Positions 50,371 through 60,264 of a stretch of DNA of 64,000 nucleotides are shown one piece after another. The notes under the pieces are model-generated. The model searched no databases. It worked only from the letters and a program-made list of their open reading frames with translations, and had not been told where the DNA came from. Both the position numbers and the translations under genes were made by a program. Origin of the DNA: Collinsella sp. (GTDB lineage: Bacteria; Actinomycetota; Coriobacteriia; Coriobacteriales; Coriobacteriaceae); NCBI GenBank assembly GCA_019425015.1, contig JAHYYJ010000013.1, positions 5,075 through 69,074 on the forward strand, in the 5' to 3' direction. Positions within the stretch are counted from its first letter, which is position 1. Each line of letters opens with the position of its first letter.

Positions 50371-50871
50371 TCAGTCCTCTCTCGTAATCGCGGCAACTGT
50401 CGCCCCGCAAAATGCAATTAAATCATCAGGTGCAAGCTCGAGCTGATAACCACGCTTGCCTCCCGAAATAAAAATGGTATCCCAAAGGACACATGTCTCA
50501 TCAATGAGCGTCCTGTAGCGTTTTTTCATACCGACCGGACTGCAGCCGCCGCGAACGTAGCCAGTCGCCGCAAGCAAATCCTTCACATGCATCATGGCCA
50601 AGGACTTCTCCCCCGCGGCACGCGCGGCGGACTTTAGATCGAGCTCGTCGGCAACAGGGATGCAGCACACGACGTGGTCGTTGGACGGCGTCACGCAGAC
50701 CAAGGTCTTAAATCCTTGACCGGGCTCCTCGCCAAGCTGCTCGGAAATCGCGACGCCCAGACCTGACGATTCATCGCCACCGTCTTCGTACGTATGGAGA
50801 ACATAGGAGATGCCGGCGCTTTCCAGCTCGCGCATCGCATTGGTTTTTGGCGTCTTAACAGCCTTTGCCAT
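50371..50871 (-). CDS. ybaK: Cys-tRNA(Pro)/Cys-tRNA(Cys) deacylase YbaK
   Basis: 166 residues of the YbaK/ProX family (KTPKTNAMRELESAGI at the start, KSAARAAGEKSLAMM with the conserved Lys, GGCSPVGMKKRY in the second half). Removes mischarged Cys from tRNA(Pro). The start at 50871 follows AAAGG. Confidence 0.9.
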   Translation of the reverse strand: MAKAVKTPKTNAMRELESAGISYVLHTYEDGGDESSGLGVAISEQLGEEPGQGFKTLVCVTPSNDHVVCCIPVADELDLKSAARAAGEKSLAMMHVKDLLAATGYVRGGCSPVGMKKRYRTLIDETCVLWDTIFISGGKRGYQLELAPDDLIAFCGATVAAITRED

Positions 50872-51003
50872 GGCACATCCTTTCCCTCGCATTCGGACGC
50901 AAGGATTAAGTATATGTCCAATTCGGCTGCATACGTAACTTCGACACAGCAAGCGCCATCGAATCACAAGGAGTCGATGGCACCCATAAACTGAATCGCC
51001 TAT

Positions 51004-53883
51004 TTATTGAGCATCAAGTTGAGCCTGACGCTCCCGGTCACGCCTGAGCAACGGCGCCAAAAACTTGCCCGTATAACTCTGCGAACAGTCCACAACCTGC
51101 TCCGGTGTGCCCGAAACCACGACGGTTCCGCCGCCGTTACCGCCCTCGGGGCCCATATCGATCAGGCGGTCGGCAACCTTGATGACATCAAGGTTGTGTT
51201 CAATCACCAGCACCGTGTTGCCCGCATCGACCAAGCGCTGCAGCACATCGAGCAGCTGGCGGACGTCCTCAAAATGAAGGCCGGTCGTCGGCTCATCCAA
51301 AATATAGAACGTCTTGCCCGTCTGGCGTCGATGAAGCTCCTTGGCGAGCTTCACACGCTGCGCCTCGCCGCCCGAGAGCGTCGTGGCGGGCTGGCCCAGG
51401 CTCACGTAGCCCAAGCCTACATCGTACAGCGTCTGGAGCTTGCGCTTAATCTGCGGGATATTCCCAAAGAAGGCCAGTGCCTCGGTGACGCTCATGTCGA
51501 GCACGTCCGAGATGGTCTTACCACGGTAGGTGACCTCGAGCGTCTCGCGGTTATAGCGTTTGCCGCCGCAGACCTCACAGGGGACATAGATATCGGGAAG
51601 GAAGTGCATCTCGATCTTAATTTGTCCGTCGCCCTTGCATGCTTCGCAGCGACCGCCGCTCACGTTAAAGGAGAAACGTCCCGGCGAGTAGCCACGCGCC
51701 TTCGACTCCGGCGTACTCGCAAACAGTGCGCGAAGATCATCCCACAGGCCAATGTACGTAGCAGGGTTGGAACGCGGCGTGCGGCCAATCGGCGACTGGT
51801 CAATGTCGATCACCTTATCGATGCACTCGATACCCTCGAGCTTTTTGTACGGGCCCACAGGACGCGTCGAACGGTGAATGGCATTCGTAAGCGCAGGCGC
51901 AATGGTGTCGGTAACCAGGGAGCTCTTGCCCGATCCCGACACGCCGGTAACAACCGTAAGCGTACCAAACTCGATCTTGGCGGTAACGTTTTTGAGGTTG
52001 TTGGCGCGGGCGCCCGTGATCTTAAGGCAGCCGCGACCGGGCTTGCGGCGTTCATCGGGAACCCGAATCATTCGCTTGCCGGTCAGGTAGGCACCCGTCA
52101 TCGAATCGGGGCACGCCATGATATCGGCAGGCGTTCCCGCGGCGACCACGTGTCCGCCGTTCACGCCCGCACCGGGGCCCATGTCGACCACATAGTCGGC
52201 AGCACGAATCGTATCCTCATCATGCTCGACGACGATGACGGTATTGCCGATATCGCGTAGGCGCTCAAGCGTCTTGATCAGGCGCTCGTTATCGCGCTGA
52301 TGGAGGCCGATCGACGGCTCGTCCAAAATGTACAGCACACCCATGAGGCCGGCGCCGATCTGCGTTGCCAGGCGAATGCGCTGGGCCTCGCCTCCGGAAA
52401 GCGTCGCCGAGGCACGGTCGAGGGTCAGATAGTCGAGTCCGACATCGACCAGAAAGCGCAGGCGCTCCAGGATTTCCTTAACGATGCGCCCGCCGATAAA
52501 TTGTTGGCGCTCGGTAAGCTCCAGGCCCTCAAAAAACTCGAGCGACTCGCGGCACGATAGGCAGCAGACCTCGTAAATGGACTTACCGCCTACGGTAACG
52601 GCGAGCATCTCGGGGCGCAGACGAGCACCATGGCAACTCGAGCACGGCTCCTCGCGGATGTACTTCTCCAAGCGCGCCTTGGTGTTCTCATTCGTCGTCT
52701 CGGTATAGCGCTCGTACAGGATATTGCGCACACCCGAGAACTTGGTGTCCCACTGGCTGCGGCGCCCATCGAGCTTTTGATAGTCGACCGAAATCTTCTG
52801 GTCGCCCATGCCGTCTAAAAACGCGTGACGCACCCGCGGAGGCAGATCCTCCCACGGCGTATCGACGCTCACCTTAAAGTGTTTGCAGACCGCAGCGAAA
52901 ATCTGCGGATAGTAGTTAGAGTTGCCAAACAGGCTGCCAAAGACCCCGTCGGCGATCGACTTCGAGGGGTCTTCGATTAGGGCCTCGGCATCGACCGTCT
53001 TCTTAAAGCCAAGGCCATCGCACTCTGGGCACGCGCCATAGGGCGCGTTGAACGAGAAATCACGCGGCTGCAGGTCATCAATGGAGTGTCCATGCTCCGG
53101 GCACGCCAGGGCCAACGAATACTCCAGCAGCTCGCCCTCGGTCCCCTCGGGAGCATCACGATCGGGCAGCATGTACACGTTTACATTGCCATGAGCCAGC
53201 GCAGTCGCCTGTTCAACGGACTCGGCAATACGGCCCAGCGAGTTCTCGCGAATCACGATGCGGTCGACCACGACCTCGATATCGTGCTTGAATTTCTTAT
53301 CTAAATCGATAGGGTCATCAAGCGAGCGAACCTCGCCGTCGACACGCACGCGGCTAAAGCCCTCGGCGCGAAGGTCCTCAAACAGTTTGGTGTACTCGCC
53401 TTTTCGCCCGCGTACCACCGGTGCCAGCACAAACGCACGACGACCCTCTCCCGCCGCCAGGACCTTATCGGCGACCTGGTCGGTGGTTTGGCGCTCAATG
53501 ACACGGCCGCATTCGGGACAGTGCGGGGTGCCCACACGGGCGAACAGCAGGCGCAGATAGTCATAAATCTCGGTTACGGTGCCAACCGTCGAGCGAGGGT
53601 TTTTAGACGTCGTCTTTTGGTCGATCGACACCGCCGGCGAAAGGCCGTCGATTGAATCCAAGTCGGGTTTGTCCATCTGGCCCAAGAACTGGCGCGCATA
53701 ACTCGAAAGGCTCTCGACGTATCGACGCTGGCCCTCGGCATAGATAGTGTCAAATGCCAGCGAACTCTTGCCCGAGCCAGAAAGACCGGTAATGACCACG
53801 AGTTGGTCACGCGGAATGGAAACATCGATATCCCGGAGGTTATGCTCACGAGCGCCGCGAATAACGATAGAAGAATCAGACAT
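51004..53883 (-). CDS. uvrA: Excinuclease ABC subunit A
   Basis: 959 residues with two ABC ATPase modules: Walker A GLSGSGKSS near residue 32 and GVSGSGKSS near 645, signatures LSGGEAQRIRLA and LSGGEAQRVKLA, Walker B in both. Three zinc modules are visible (CPECGRVI; CSSCHGARL; CEACKGDG...CEVCGGKRY). Binds damaged DNA with UvrB. ATG 53883 follows AAGGAG. Confidence 0.97.
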   Translation of the reverse strand: MSDSSIVIRGAREHNLRDIDVSIPRDQLVVITGLSGSGKSSLAFDTIYAEGQRRYVESLSSYARQFLGQMDKPDLDSIDGLSPAVSIDQKTTSKNPRSTVGTVTEIYDYLRLLFARVGTPHCPECGRVIERQTTDQVADKVLAAGEGRRAFVLAPVVRGRKGEYTKLFEDLRAEGFSRVRVDGEVRSLDDPIDLDKKFKHDIEVVVDRIVIRENSLGRIAESVEQATALAHGNVNVYMLPDRDAPEGTEGELLEYSLALACPEHGHSIDDLQPRDFSFNAPYGACPECDGLGFKKTVDAEALIEDPSKSIADGVFGSLFGNSNYYPQIFAAVCKHFKVSVDTPWEDLPPRVRHAFLDGMGDQKISVDYQKLDGRRSQWDTKFSGVRNILYERYTETTNENTKARLEKYIREEPCSSCHGARLRPEMLAVTVGGKSIYEVCCLSCRESLEFFEGLELTERQQFIGGRIVKEILERLRFLVDVGLDYLTLDRASATLSGGEAQRIRLATQIGAGLMGVLYILDEPSIGLHQRDNERLIKTLERLRDIGNTVIVVEHDEDTIRAADYVVDMGPGAGVNGGHVVAAGTPADIMACPDSMTGAYLTGKRMIRVPDERRKPGRGCLKITGARANNLKNVTAKIEFGTLTVVTGVSGSGKSSLVTDTIAPALTNAIHRSTRPVGPYKKLEGIECIDKVIDIDQSPIGRTPRSNPATYIGLWDDLRALFASTPESKARGYSPGRFSFNVSGGRCEACKGDGQIKIEMHFLPDIYVPCEVCGGKRYNRETLEVTYRGKTISDVLDMSVTEALAFFGNIPQIKRKLQTLYDVGLGYVSLGQPATTLSGGEAQRVKLAKELHRRQTGKTFYILDEPTTGLHFEDVRQLLDVLQRLVDAGNTVLVIEHNLDVIKVADRLIDMGPEGGNGGGTVVVSGTPEQVVDCSQSYTGKFLAPLLRRDRERQAQLDAQ

Positions 53884-54076
53884 GGAAGCTCCTTGCCTCC
53901 TATTGCATCGAATCATACTGTCGATGAGTTTAGCGCACTCGACGCGCACAGATGTTCGTAATACAAGATTCGCAGACCTTTAGCTTTGCGTATCGGGCGC
54001 TTTGTTTCTCGAAATGCCGTGGAAAGGTTACAGTAATCTAATACTGAACTTAATTTGCTGTAACAGAGGAACGTCC

Positions 54077-56230
54077 ATGACCGAAGATATCCCCCTTGAA
54101 ATCACTTCGAGCGACATGGCCAATCTGCCCATATTCATCGCCGTCCTTATCGTGGCCACCGTCGTCGTGCGCGTGTATTTTTCAATCAAACACAATGAAA
54201 AGCCGCCCATTGCCCGCGTCTTTTGGTGCGCGACGCTCCTCATCCCGCTCGGCGTGGTAGCTGCATGGATTACGAATCAATTGCTCGTAAATGAGGACAG
54301 TTCCCTATGGGTCCTTTCTTATTCGGCGCTCGGTGCTGCCGCCGTCATACTTCTTGTCGAACCCTTGGTTTCGGGACTTATCGACCAAACCGATCTTGCG
54401 ACGGGAACGGTTGCCTGTATTTGCCGTGACATCCTTGTCATCGCCGCTGTTTCAGCGCTCTCGTTCGTTTCACTCGAAATTGCCTGTAACGAAACGTTCT
54501 ATCGCATTCCCGCCAACTCATTCGGGTTTTCCGTCGGGCTGCTCGCAACGGTTCTGCTCTCCCTTTATTTGCTGGGACAGCGTCATGGAGGCGTCATGGC
54601 CCTCGTGCCCGTCGTCTGCTGCATCCTTGGCGTTGCCGAGCACTTCGTCATAACGTTTAAAGGCGAGGCCATCCTGCCAAGCGATATCTTGGCCCTTGGC
54701 ACCGCAATGGAAGTGAGCGAGGGATACGAGTTTACCTTTACCGCCGGAATCGTAACCTCTCTCGCCCTGCTGGAGATTTCCCTGGGGCTTCTTTCTCTTA
54801 TCCGACCGCGAAAGCTCCGTACGCCCACCCATGTCTTCCCCGCAATCGCCGCCAACCTCTGTGCTTTTCTGCTCGTGATCGTTGTGGGGCTCTCGGGCTT
54901 TTCCAGCATCGACTTGGAGCAGGCGCTGGATTTTGGATTTGACCGTTGGCAGCCCATCACCACGTATGCGTCTCAGGGTTTTATCACTTCGTTCACCGAA
55001 ATGGTTAACGAGTTGCCCATTGAGAAGCCCGAAGACTATACGCCCGATGAGGCGCAGAGCATCGAGCAGGAGCTCGCCGCCGCCTACGACAGCACGTATG
55101 GCTCGAGCGAGCAGCGCGCGGCGGCCGTTGCCCAGTTCAATGAAATCAAGCCGACGATTGTTGCCGTCATGAACGAGAGTTTTAGTGACCTTTCGTGCTT
55201 TGAGCAGCTCCAGGCGGCCGGGTACACCGGCCCTGCATTCTACAACTCGCTTCCCGACACACTTGTTCGCGGCACCATGCTCGCTTCGGTCGCCGGTGGC
55301 GGAACGGCGAACTCCGAATTCGAATTTTTGACCGGAGCGACAACGGCCTTTGTCGGATTAGGCAAAATCCCTTATCAGCTGTATCAGATGAATGGCGTCA
55401 ACAGCCTGGCAAAGAACCTCAAGGAGCTTGGGTATACCGCTACCGCTATGCACCCGCAAAACCCCGTCAACTACCATCGAGATAAAATCTATCAGCAGCT
55501 GGGCTTTGGAGACTTTCTTTCAATCGGCGATTTCGAAGGTGCACCCTGTTACCATGCCGGCGTATGCGACTACGCCACCTACGACAAGATACTCGACCTG
55601 CTTAGAACCGACGAAGCCCCGCAGTTCATCTTTGACGTCACGATGCAAAATCACGGCGGCTACGACTATGGCACCGTTCCCGCCGAGGAGCTGACAAACT
55701 ATTGGGTCGAGGGAGCCAGCGAGGGCGCCAATAGCGCGCTCAACACCTATCTCACCTGCATCAACGCATCCGACCGGGACCTCGAGTACTTTATCAACGA
55801 GCTCCGCAATATCGGCAGACCGGTTGTTCTTGTCTTTTTTGGCGACCATCAGCCGAGCGCCGCAACGACTCTCAACGATGAGCTGTACCCTCAGGAAGAT
55901 ACGGCAAGCCACGCTTTCCGTATCTATCAGTCGACCTATTTCGTCTGGGCTAACTATGAAATCGCCGGCAATACCGAGCTCAACGTCTACGACACTGTCG
56001 GGGCAAACGAGATTGCAGCCATTACCCTTAATAAGATCGGCGCCCCGCTCACCGACTATCAAAAGGCCCTGCTTGCAACAAGGTCAGATGTGCCCACCAT
56101 CAATGTCGCCGGTTATCTCGGTGTCGACGGGCTGCGCTACGACTTGGGATCTGAAGACAGCCCATACGCCTCGACGATCGACAAACTGCAGCGCATGCAA
56201 TACCTCGAGTTCGCCAGCAAAGTTCAGTAA
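54077..56230 (+). CDS. LtaS-like membrane sulfatase-family protein
   Basis: 717 residues: five or six membrane helices (about 1-300), then a large extracellular sulfatase/alkaline-phosphatase-like domain. The catalytic Thr is probably Thr410 in GGGTANSEFEFLTG; metal residues lie in MNESFSD, NHGGYDY and FFGDHQPSA. LtaS enzymes polymerise glycerol-phosphate onto lipoteichoic acid; other members transfer phosphoglycerol or phosphoethanolamine. The ATG at 54077 follows GAGGAACG. Divergent from uvrA, single gene. Confidence 0.85.
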   Translation: MTEDIPLEITSSDMANLPIFIAVLIVATVVVRVYFSIKHNEKPPIARVFWCATLLIPLGVVAAWITNQLLVNEDSSLWVLSYSALGAAAVILLVEPLVSGLIDQTDLATGTVACICRDILVIAAVSALSFVSLEIACNETFYRIPANSFGFSVGLLATVLLSLYLLGQRHGGVMALVPVVCCILGVAEHFVITFKGEAILPSDILALGTAMEVSEGYEFTFTAGIVTSLALLEISLGLLSLIRPRKLRTPTHVFPAIAANLCAFLLVIVVGLSGFSSIDLEQALDFGFDRWQPITTYASQGFITSFTEMVNELPIEKPEDYTPDEAQSIEQELAAAYDSTYGSSEQRAAAVAQFNEIKPTIVAVMNESFSDLSCFEQLQAAGYTGPAFYNSLPDTLVRGTMLASVAGGGTANSEFEFLTGATTAFVGLGKIPYQLYQMNGVNSLAKNLKELGYTATAMHPQNPVNYHRDKIYQQLGFGDFLSIGDFEGAPCYHAGVCDYATYDKILDLLRTDEAPQFIFDVTMQNHGGYDYGTVPAEELTNYWVEGASEGANSALNTYLTCINASDRDLEYFINELRNIGRPVVLVFFGDHQPSAATTLNDELYPQEDTASHAFRIYQSTYFVWANYEIAGNTELNVYDTVGANEIAAITLNKIGAPLTDYQKALLATRSDVPTINVAGYLGVDGLRYDLGSEDSPYASTIDKLQRMQYLEFASKVQ

Positions 56231-56375
56231 GCCCGCCCATTCGCTTGGGCCCATCGTATTGCAAGCACGCTCGGCCCAAATGCATCGCAAATGACTCCCG
56301 CTCGCAAACGAGGGTACAATGACGCTCGTGTCACATCGCGGGGCCCCGGCCCCAACATATACAAAGGAGTCATAC

Positions 56376-57206
56376 ATGGGTTGCGAGCACGCACAGGCCG
56401 CCGGCGGACAAACGTCGCCGACGCAATTTGAGGAGAACACGCTGTCCGAGGTCAAACGCGTCATCGCCGTGCTTTCCGGCAAGGGCGGTGTCGGCAAGTC
56501 GTTTGTCACCGGTGCCATCGCCACCGAGCTTGCCCGCCACGGCCACAAGGTCGGCGTCCTCGATGCCGACATCACCGGTCCCTCTATCCCCAAGATGTTC
56601 GGTATGAGCGGACGCCACGTCCATGCCCTTGGCAACCTTATGCTGCCCGAAATCTCCGAGCACGGCGTCAAGGTCATGAGCTCCAACCTGCTGCTCCAAA
56701 ACGAGACCGACCCCGTCCTTTGGCGCGGTCCGGTCATCGCAGGCGCCATTAGGCAGTTCTGGAGCGAGACCTCGTGGGGCCCCATCGACTACCTGCTGGT
56801 CGACATGCCTCCGGGAACAGGCGACGTCGCGCTCACCGTCTTCCAGTCACTGCCCGTCGACGGCATCGTCATCGTCACGAGCCCGCAGGATCTGGTCTCG
56901 ATGATCGTCGCCAAGGCGGTCAACATGGCCGAGAAGATGAACGTCCCCATTCTGGGCATTGTCGAGAACATGAGCTATATTGAGTGCCCCGACTGCGGCA
57001 AGAAGATCGAGGTCTTTGGCAAGAGCAAGCTCCCCGAGGTCGCAGATCGCTATAACCTCGACATCTTGGGCCAGCTTCCCATTAATCCGGCACTCGCCGA
57101 GGCCTGCGATAAGGGCGAGGTCGAGACCGCGCTGCCCGATGACATGTTGCCCAAGGCAGTCTCTGCCGTCGAGGCCATTACCCCGCACGAGACCGACGAG
57201 GCCTAA
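56376..57206 (+). CDS. Mrp/NBP35-type Fe-S cluster carrier ATPase
   Basis: 276 residues. Walker A deviant P-loop SGKGGVGKS, DADITGPSIPKMFG, and a CPDCGKK pair (CxxC) for cluster binding. It transfers Fe-S clusters to apoproteins in the cytosol. ATG 56376 follows AAGGAG. The next gene begins immediately after its stop. Confidence 0.9.
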   Translation: MGCEHAQAAGGQTSPTQFEENTLSEVKRVIAVLSGKGGVGKSFVTGAIATELARHGHKVGVLDADITGPSIPKMFGMSGRHVHALGNLMLPEISEHGVKVMSSNLLLQNETDPVLWRGPVIAGAIRQFWSETSWGPIDYLLVDMPPGTGDVALTVFQSLPVDGIVIVTSPQDLVSMIVAKAVNMAEKMNVPILGIVENMSYIECPDCGKKIEVFGKSKLPEVADRYNLDILGQLPINPALAEACDKGEVETALPDDMLPKAVSAVEAITPHETDEA

Positions 57207-58478
57207 GTGAACGCGAGCGCCTTCTATGACGTCTTGGTAATCGGCGGCGGGGCTTCAGGCCTCGCCGCCGCCATTACAGCCGCACGTGCTGGCAAAAGCG
57301 TCTGCATCGTTGAGCGCGATGTCGCCTGCGGCCTTAAGCTCCTTGCGACCGGCAACGGCCGCTGCAACCTCTCCAACGAATCGATTGATCCTCAGCGGTA
57401 TAACCACCCCGCATTCGTCGAATCCGTCATGGGCCCCCAACCCGAACAAGAGCTTATGGGTTTCTTCTCCTCGCTGGGCATCATGACAACCTCCGAGGAA
57501 GGCCGACTGTACCCGCGCTCCCTTCGCGCCGAATCGGTGCGCGACGCGCTTCTCAACGTTTGCGACCGCCTAGGTATCACCTTAATCTGCGGAGCCAACG
57601 TTGCCTCGGCACACGAAGCTTCCGAAGGCTGGGCACTCCAAATAGACCGTCCAGCGCGGGCGCTCAAGGCAAAAAAGCACGACGACCGAAAATCGGAGCT
57701 CCGCTCGCTTCGGAAAGCGCTCGCCGATGTCCCTCGCAAGAACGAGGCCCTGCAGACACATGCCGCAATTATCGCCACGGGCGGCAACCCCGCCGGCATC
57801 GCCGAGACGTTTAGCCTCCCCCTAACGCCGCTGCGCCCCGTCCTCTGTCCCGTGTCGGCATCGGTCGTCGGCGACCGGATGGCCCTCAAGGCGTTGGATG
57901 GCCTACGCGTCCGCGCCCGCTTGACGCTCGCCCGTAACCATAGTGAGCTCTGGCACGAAGACGGTGAAGTACTGTTTCGAGCCTTCGGCATCTCGGGCGT
58001 CGCTGTCTTCAACCTCTCCCGTCGTATCCAGCGCGGCGATACGATCCTGCTCGACGTTTTCCCCGACCTCTCCAAAGACGAGCTGCTCGATATGCTCAAC
58101 CGGCGCGTTGAGCTGCTCGGCGGCTTTTCGCCCCGCGATCCCCGTTGGCTCGACGGCATGCTCGCCCCGCAACTCTCCCACGTCGTCTGCACGGCGTTCG
58201 AGCAGTGCCATCCAGGCTCCAACGATGTCATCCACCTGGTCTCGATCCTCAAGCACTTTAAGTTGCTCGTCGAGGGAACAGCCGAGGAGCGCTCGGCGCA
58301 GGTCACGCGTGGTGGCGTATCTGTCGAGAGCATCTCAACGCCCAGTCTACGCGCGCGCAGCGCTGTCGACGCCCCGCTTTACGTCTGCGGCGAAGCGCTC
58401 GACATCGACGCCGATTGCGGAGGCTTTAACCTTGCGTGGGCCTGGCTCTCGGGCATTCGCGCTGCAAGCAGCCTGTAG
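57207..58478 (+). CDS. HI0933-like flavoprotein (aminoacetone oxidase family)
   Basis: 423 residues. FAD site IGGGASGLAAAITAARAG at the start, the characteristic LLATGNGRCNLSN near residue 45, and a C-terminal CGEALDIDADCGGFNLAWA. The start is GTG 57207, directly abutting the mrp stop, with GAGG 6 bases upstream. Function unknown; a NAD(P)H-dependent role (BaiN-like) is possible. Co-transcribed with mrp. Confidence 0.86.
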   Translation: MNASAFYDVLVIGGGASGLAAAITAARAGKSVCIVERDVACGLKLLATGNGRCNLSNESIDPQRYNHPAFVESVMGPQPEQELMGFFSSLGIMTTSEEGRLYPRSLRAESVRDALLNVCDRLGITLICGANVASAHEASEGWALQIDRPARALKAKKHDDRKSELRSLRKALADVPRKNEALQTHAAIIATGGNPAGIAETFSLPLTPLRPVLCPVSASVVGDRMALKALDGLRVRARLTLARNHSELWHEDGEVLFRAFGISGVAVFNLSRRIQRGDTILLDVFPDLSKDELLDMLNRRVELLGGFSPRDPRWLDGMLAPQLSHVVCTAFEQCHPGSNDVIHLVSILKHFKLLVEGTAEERSAQVTRGGVSVESISTPSLRARSAVDAPLYVCGEALDIDADCGGFNLAWAWLSGIRAASSL

Positions 58479-58508
58479 CCGCTCAGTCTATAATCAAAAA
58501 CGCATTCG

Positions 58509-58540
58509 GGCCGTCTGGGATACCGGACGGCCTCTTTCTT
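58509..58540 (+). terminator. Terminator between two flavoprotein genes
   Basis: GGCCGTC / GACGGCC stem followed by TCTTTCTT. It lies 18 bases before the next start, so it also forms part of the following gene's leader. Confidence 0.75.
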
Positions 58541-58558
58541 GCCTCTAAGGAGACCTCG

Positions 58559-60199
58559 ATGATCGAAATCACCCAAGTCAACGCGTCACTCGATGAAGCC
58601 GGCGATGAAAATGCCTGCCTCATTGTTGGCAAGCGAGTCGCCAAGCGCGTCCTACGTTGCAAGGACTCCGAGATCAAGTCCATCGAGCTCCACCGCAAGT
58701 CAATCGACGCTCGCAAAAAACGAGACGTCCATTTTATTCTGAGCTTTCGTGTTGAGCTGACTAGTCCCCACCTCGAGCGAGAAGCGGTCGACAGCGTTGC
58801 CGAGCGTGACCGCTCGCGCGTACGCGCGATAGAAGACGATGAGCCTTCATTCCCCTCCCCCGTTTCCGGCGTACCCAAAGAACGCCCCGTCGTTGTCGGC
58901 GCCGGATGTGCCGGCCTTTTCGCTGCGCTTACGCTCGCCGAAGCAGGTCTTGAGCCCTTGCTCATCGAGCGCGGCGATCCGGCATTTCGCCGCTCGCAGG
59001 CGATCGACCTCTTTCTAAAGGAGCGCATCCTCGACCCCGAGAGCAATATCCAGTTTGGCCTGGGCGGCGCGGGGACTTTCTCGGACGGCAAGCTCAATAC
59101 GGGAACCAAAAATCCCGCCCATCGCCTTATCCTTGAAACCTTCGTCGAGGCGGGTGCACCCCGCGATATTCTGTGGGATGCCAAGCCGCACATTGGCTCC
59201 GACATCCTTCCCAAGGTTGTTACCGCTATATCCCAGCGCATCGAGCAGCTCGGAGGTGTCGTCCGTTATCGAACGAGGCTCGTCGACATTCGCATCGACG
59301 CGTCTGGCGCCATCACCGGTATTGATGCCCAATCGTCCCAAGACGCCACTTGCGAACCAATCGAGACAAAGCACCTCATCCTCGCCTGCGGGCATTCTGC
59401 TCGCGATATTTTTGAGCTCCTTAAGGACCACAACGTGGCCCTCGCACAAAAGACCTTTGCCATGGGCGTTCGCATCGAGCATCCGCAGCGCGACATCGAC
59501 CGAGCCCAATATGGTGCCTCGGCGGGGCATCCAGCGCTCGGGGCGGCCCCTTACAAACTTGTTGCCCATCTTCCCAACGGCCGCAGCGTGTTCTCGTTTT
59601 GCATGTGCCCCGGCGGACAGGTTGTTGCCGCCTCTTCAGAACCGTGCCATCTGTGCGTCAACGGGGCCAGTCTCAATGCCCGCGACGGACGCAACGCAAA
59701 TGCCGCCCTGCTCGTTAACGTCACGCCTGAGGACCTTCCCAACGATGACCCGCTCGCCGGCATCGAGCTCCAGCGTGCCTGCGAGGCGGCTGCCTATCGC
59801 CTGGGCGGTTCCAACTGGAACGCACCGGCACAGCTCGTCGGAGATTTTCTCGCAGGACGCGCCAGCAAGGCGCCCGGAAAGGTAAAGCCCACATATCCGC
59901 TCGGTGTGACCTGGACGGCAATTGACGAAGCCCTGCCGCAGCATATCGTCGAGTCGCTCCGCCTGGGACTTCCCCTACTCGGAAAAAAGCTACGAGGCTA
60001 CGACCGCCCCGATGCCGTTCTTACCGGCGTGGAGACTCGTTCGAGCTCACCGGTCACTGTCACCCGAGACCGAGCATGCCATGCCGTGTCGACCCCGGGC
60101 CTCTACCCTTGTGGTGAGGGAGCTGGATATGCCGGCGGCATCATGAGCGCGGCCACCGACGGCATCCGTTGTGCCGAAGCCCTGATCGCAGACCTCTAG
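58559..60199 (+). CDS. FAD-dependent dehydrogenase (COG2509-like)
   Basis: 546 residues. An N-terminal ~100-residue region (LIVGKRVAKRVLRCKDSEIKS) precedes a Rossmann FAD domain (VVGAGCAGLFAALTLAEAG, near 108), GLGGAGTFSDGKLNTG, and a C-terminal GEGAGYAGGIMSAATDG. These proteins are widespread in anaerobes, with unknown substrate. ATG 58559 follows AAGGAG. Confidence 0.85.
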   Translation: MIEITQVNASLDEAGDENACLIVGKRVAKRVLRCKDSEIKSIELHRKSIDARKKRDVHFILSFRVELTSPHLEREAVDSVAERDRSRVRAIEDDEPSFPSPVSGVPKERPVVVGAGCAGLFAALTLAEAGLEPLLIERGDPAFRRSQAIDLFLKERILDPESNIQFGLGGAGTFSDGKLNTGTKNPAHRLILETFVEAGAPRDILWDAKPHIGSDILPKVVTAISQRIEQLGGVVRYRTRLVDIRIDASGAITGIDAQSSQDATCEPIETKHLILACGHSARDIFELLKDHNVALAQKTFAMGVRIEHPQRDIDRAQYGASAGHPALGAAPYKLVAHLPNGRSVFSFCMCPGGQVVAASSEPCHLCVNGASLNARDGRNANAALLVNVTPEDLPNDDPLAGIELQRACEAAAYRLGGSNWNAPAQLVGDFLAGRASKAPGKVKPTYPLGVTWTAIDEALPQHIVESLRLGLPLLGKKLRGYDRPDAVLTGVETRSSSPVTVTRDRACHAVSTPGLYPCGEGAGYAGGIMSAATDGIRCAEALIADL

Positions 60200-60225
60200 C
60201 GCACGAATTCCAGCGCGCATAAGAT

Positions 60226-60262
60226 ACAGGCCCCGAGCTCCACAGGGAACTCGGGGCCTGTT
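60226..60262. terminator. Bidirectional terminator
   Basis: ACAGGCCCCGAG pairs with CTCGGGGCCTGT over a 12-base loop, between the flavoprotein and the convergent uvrB gene. Confidence 0.85.
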
Positions 60263-60264
60263 CG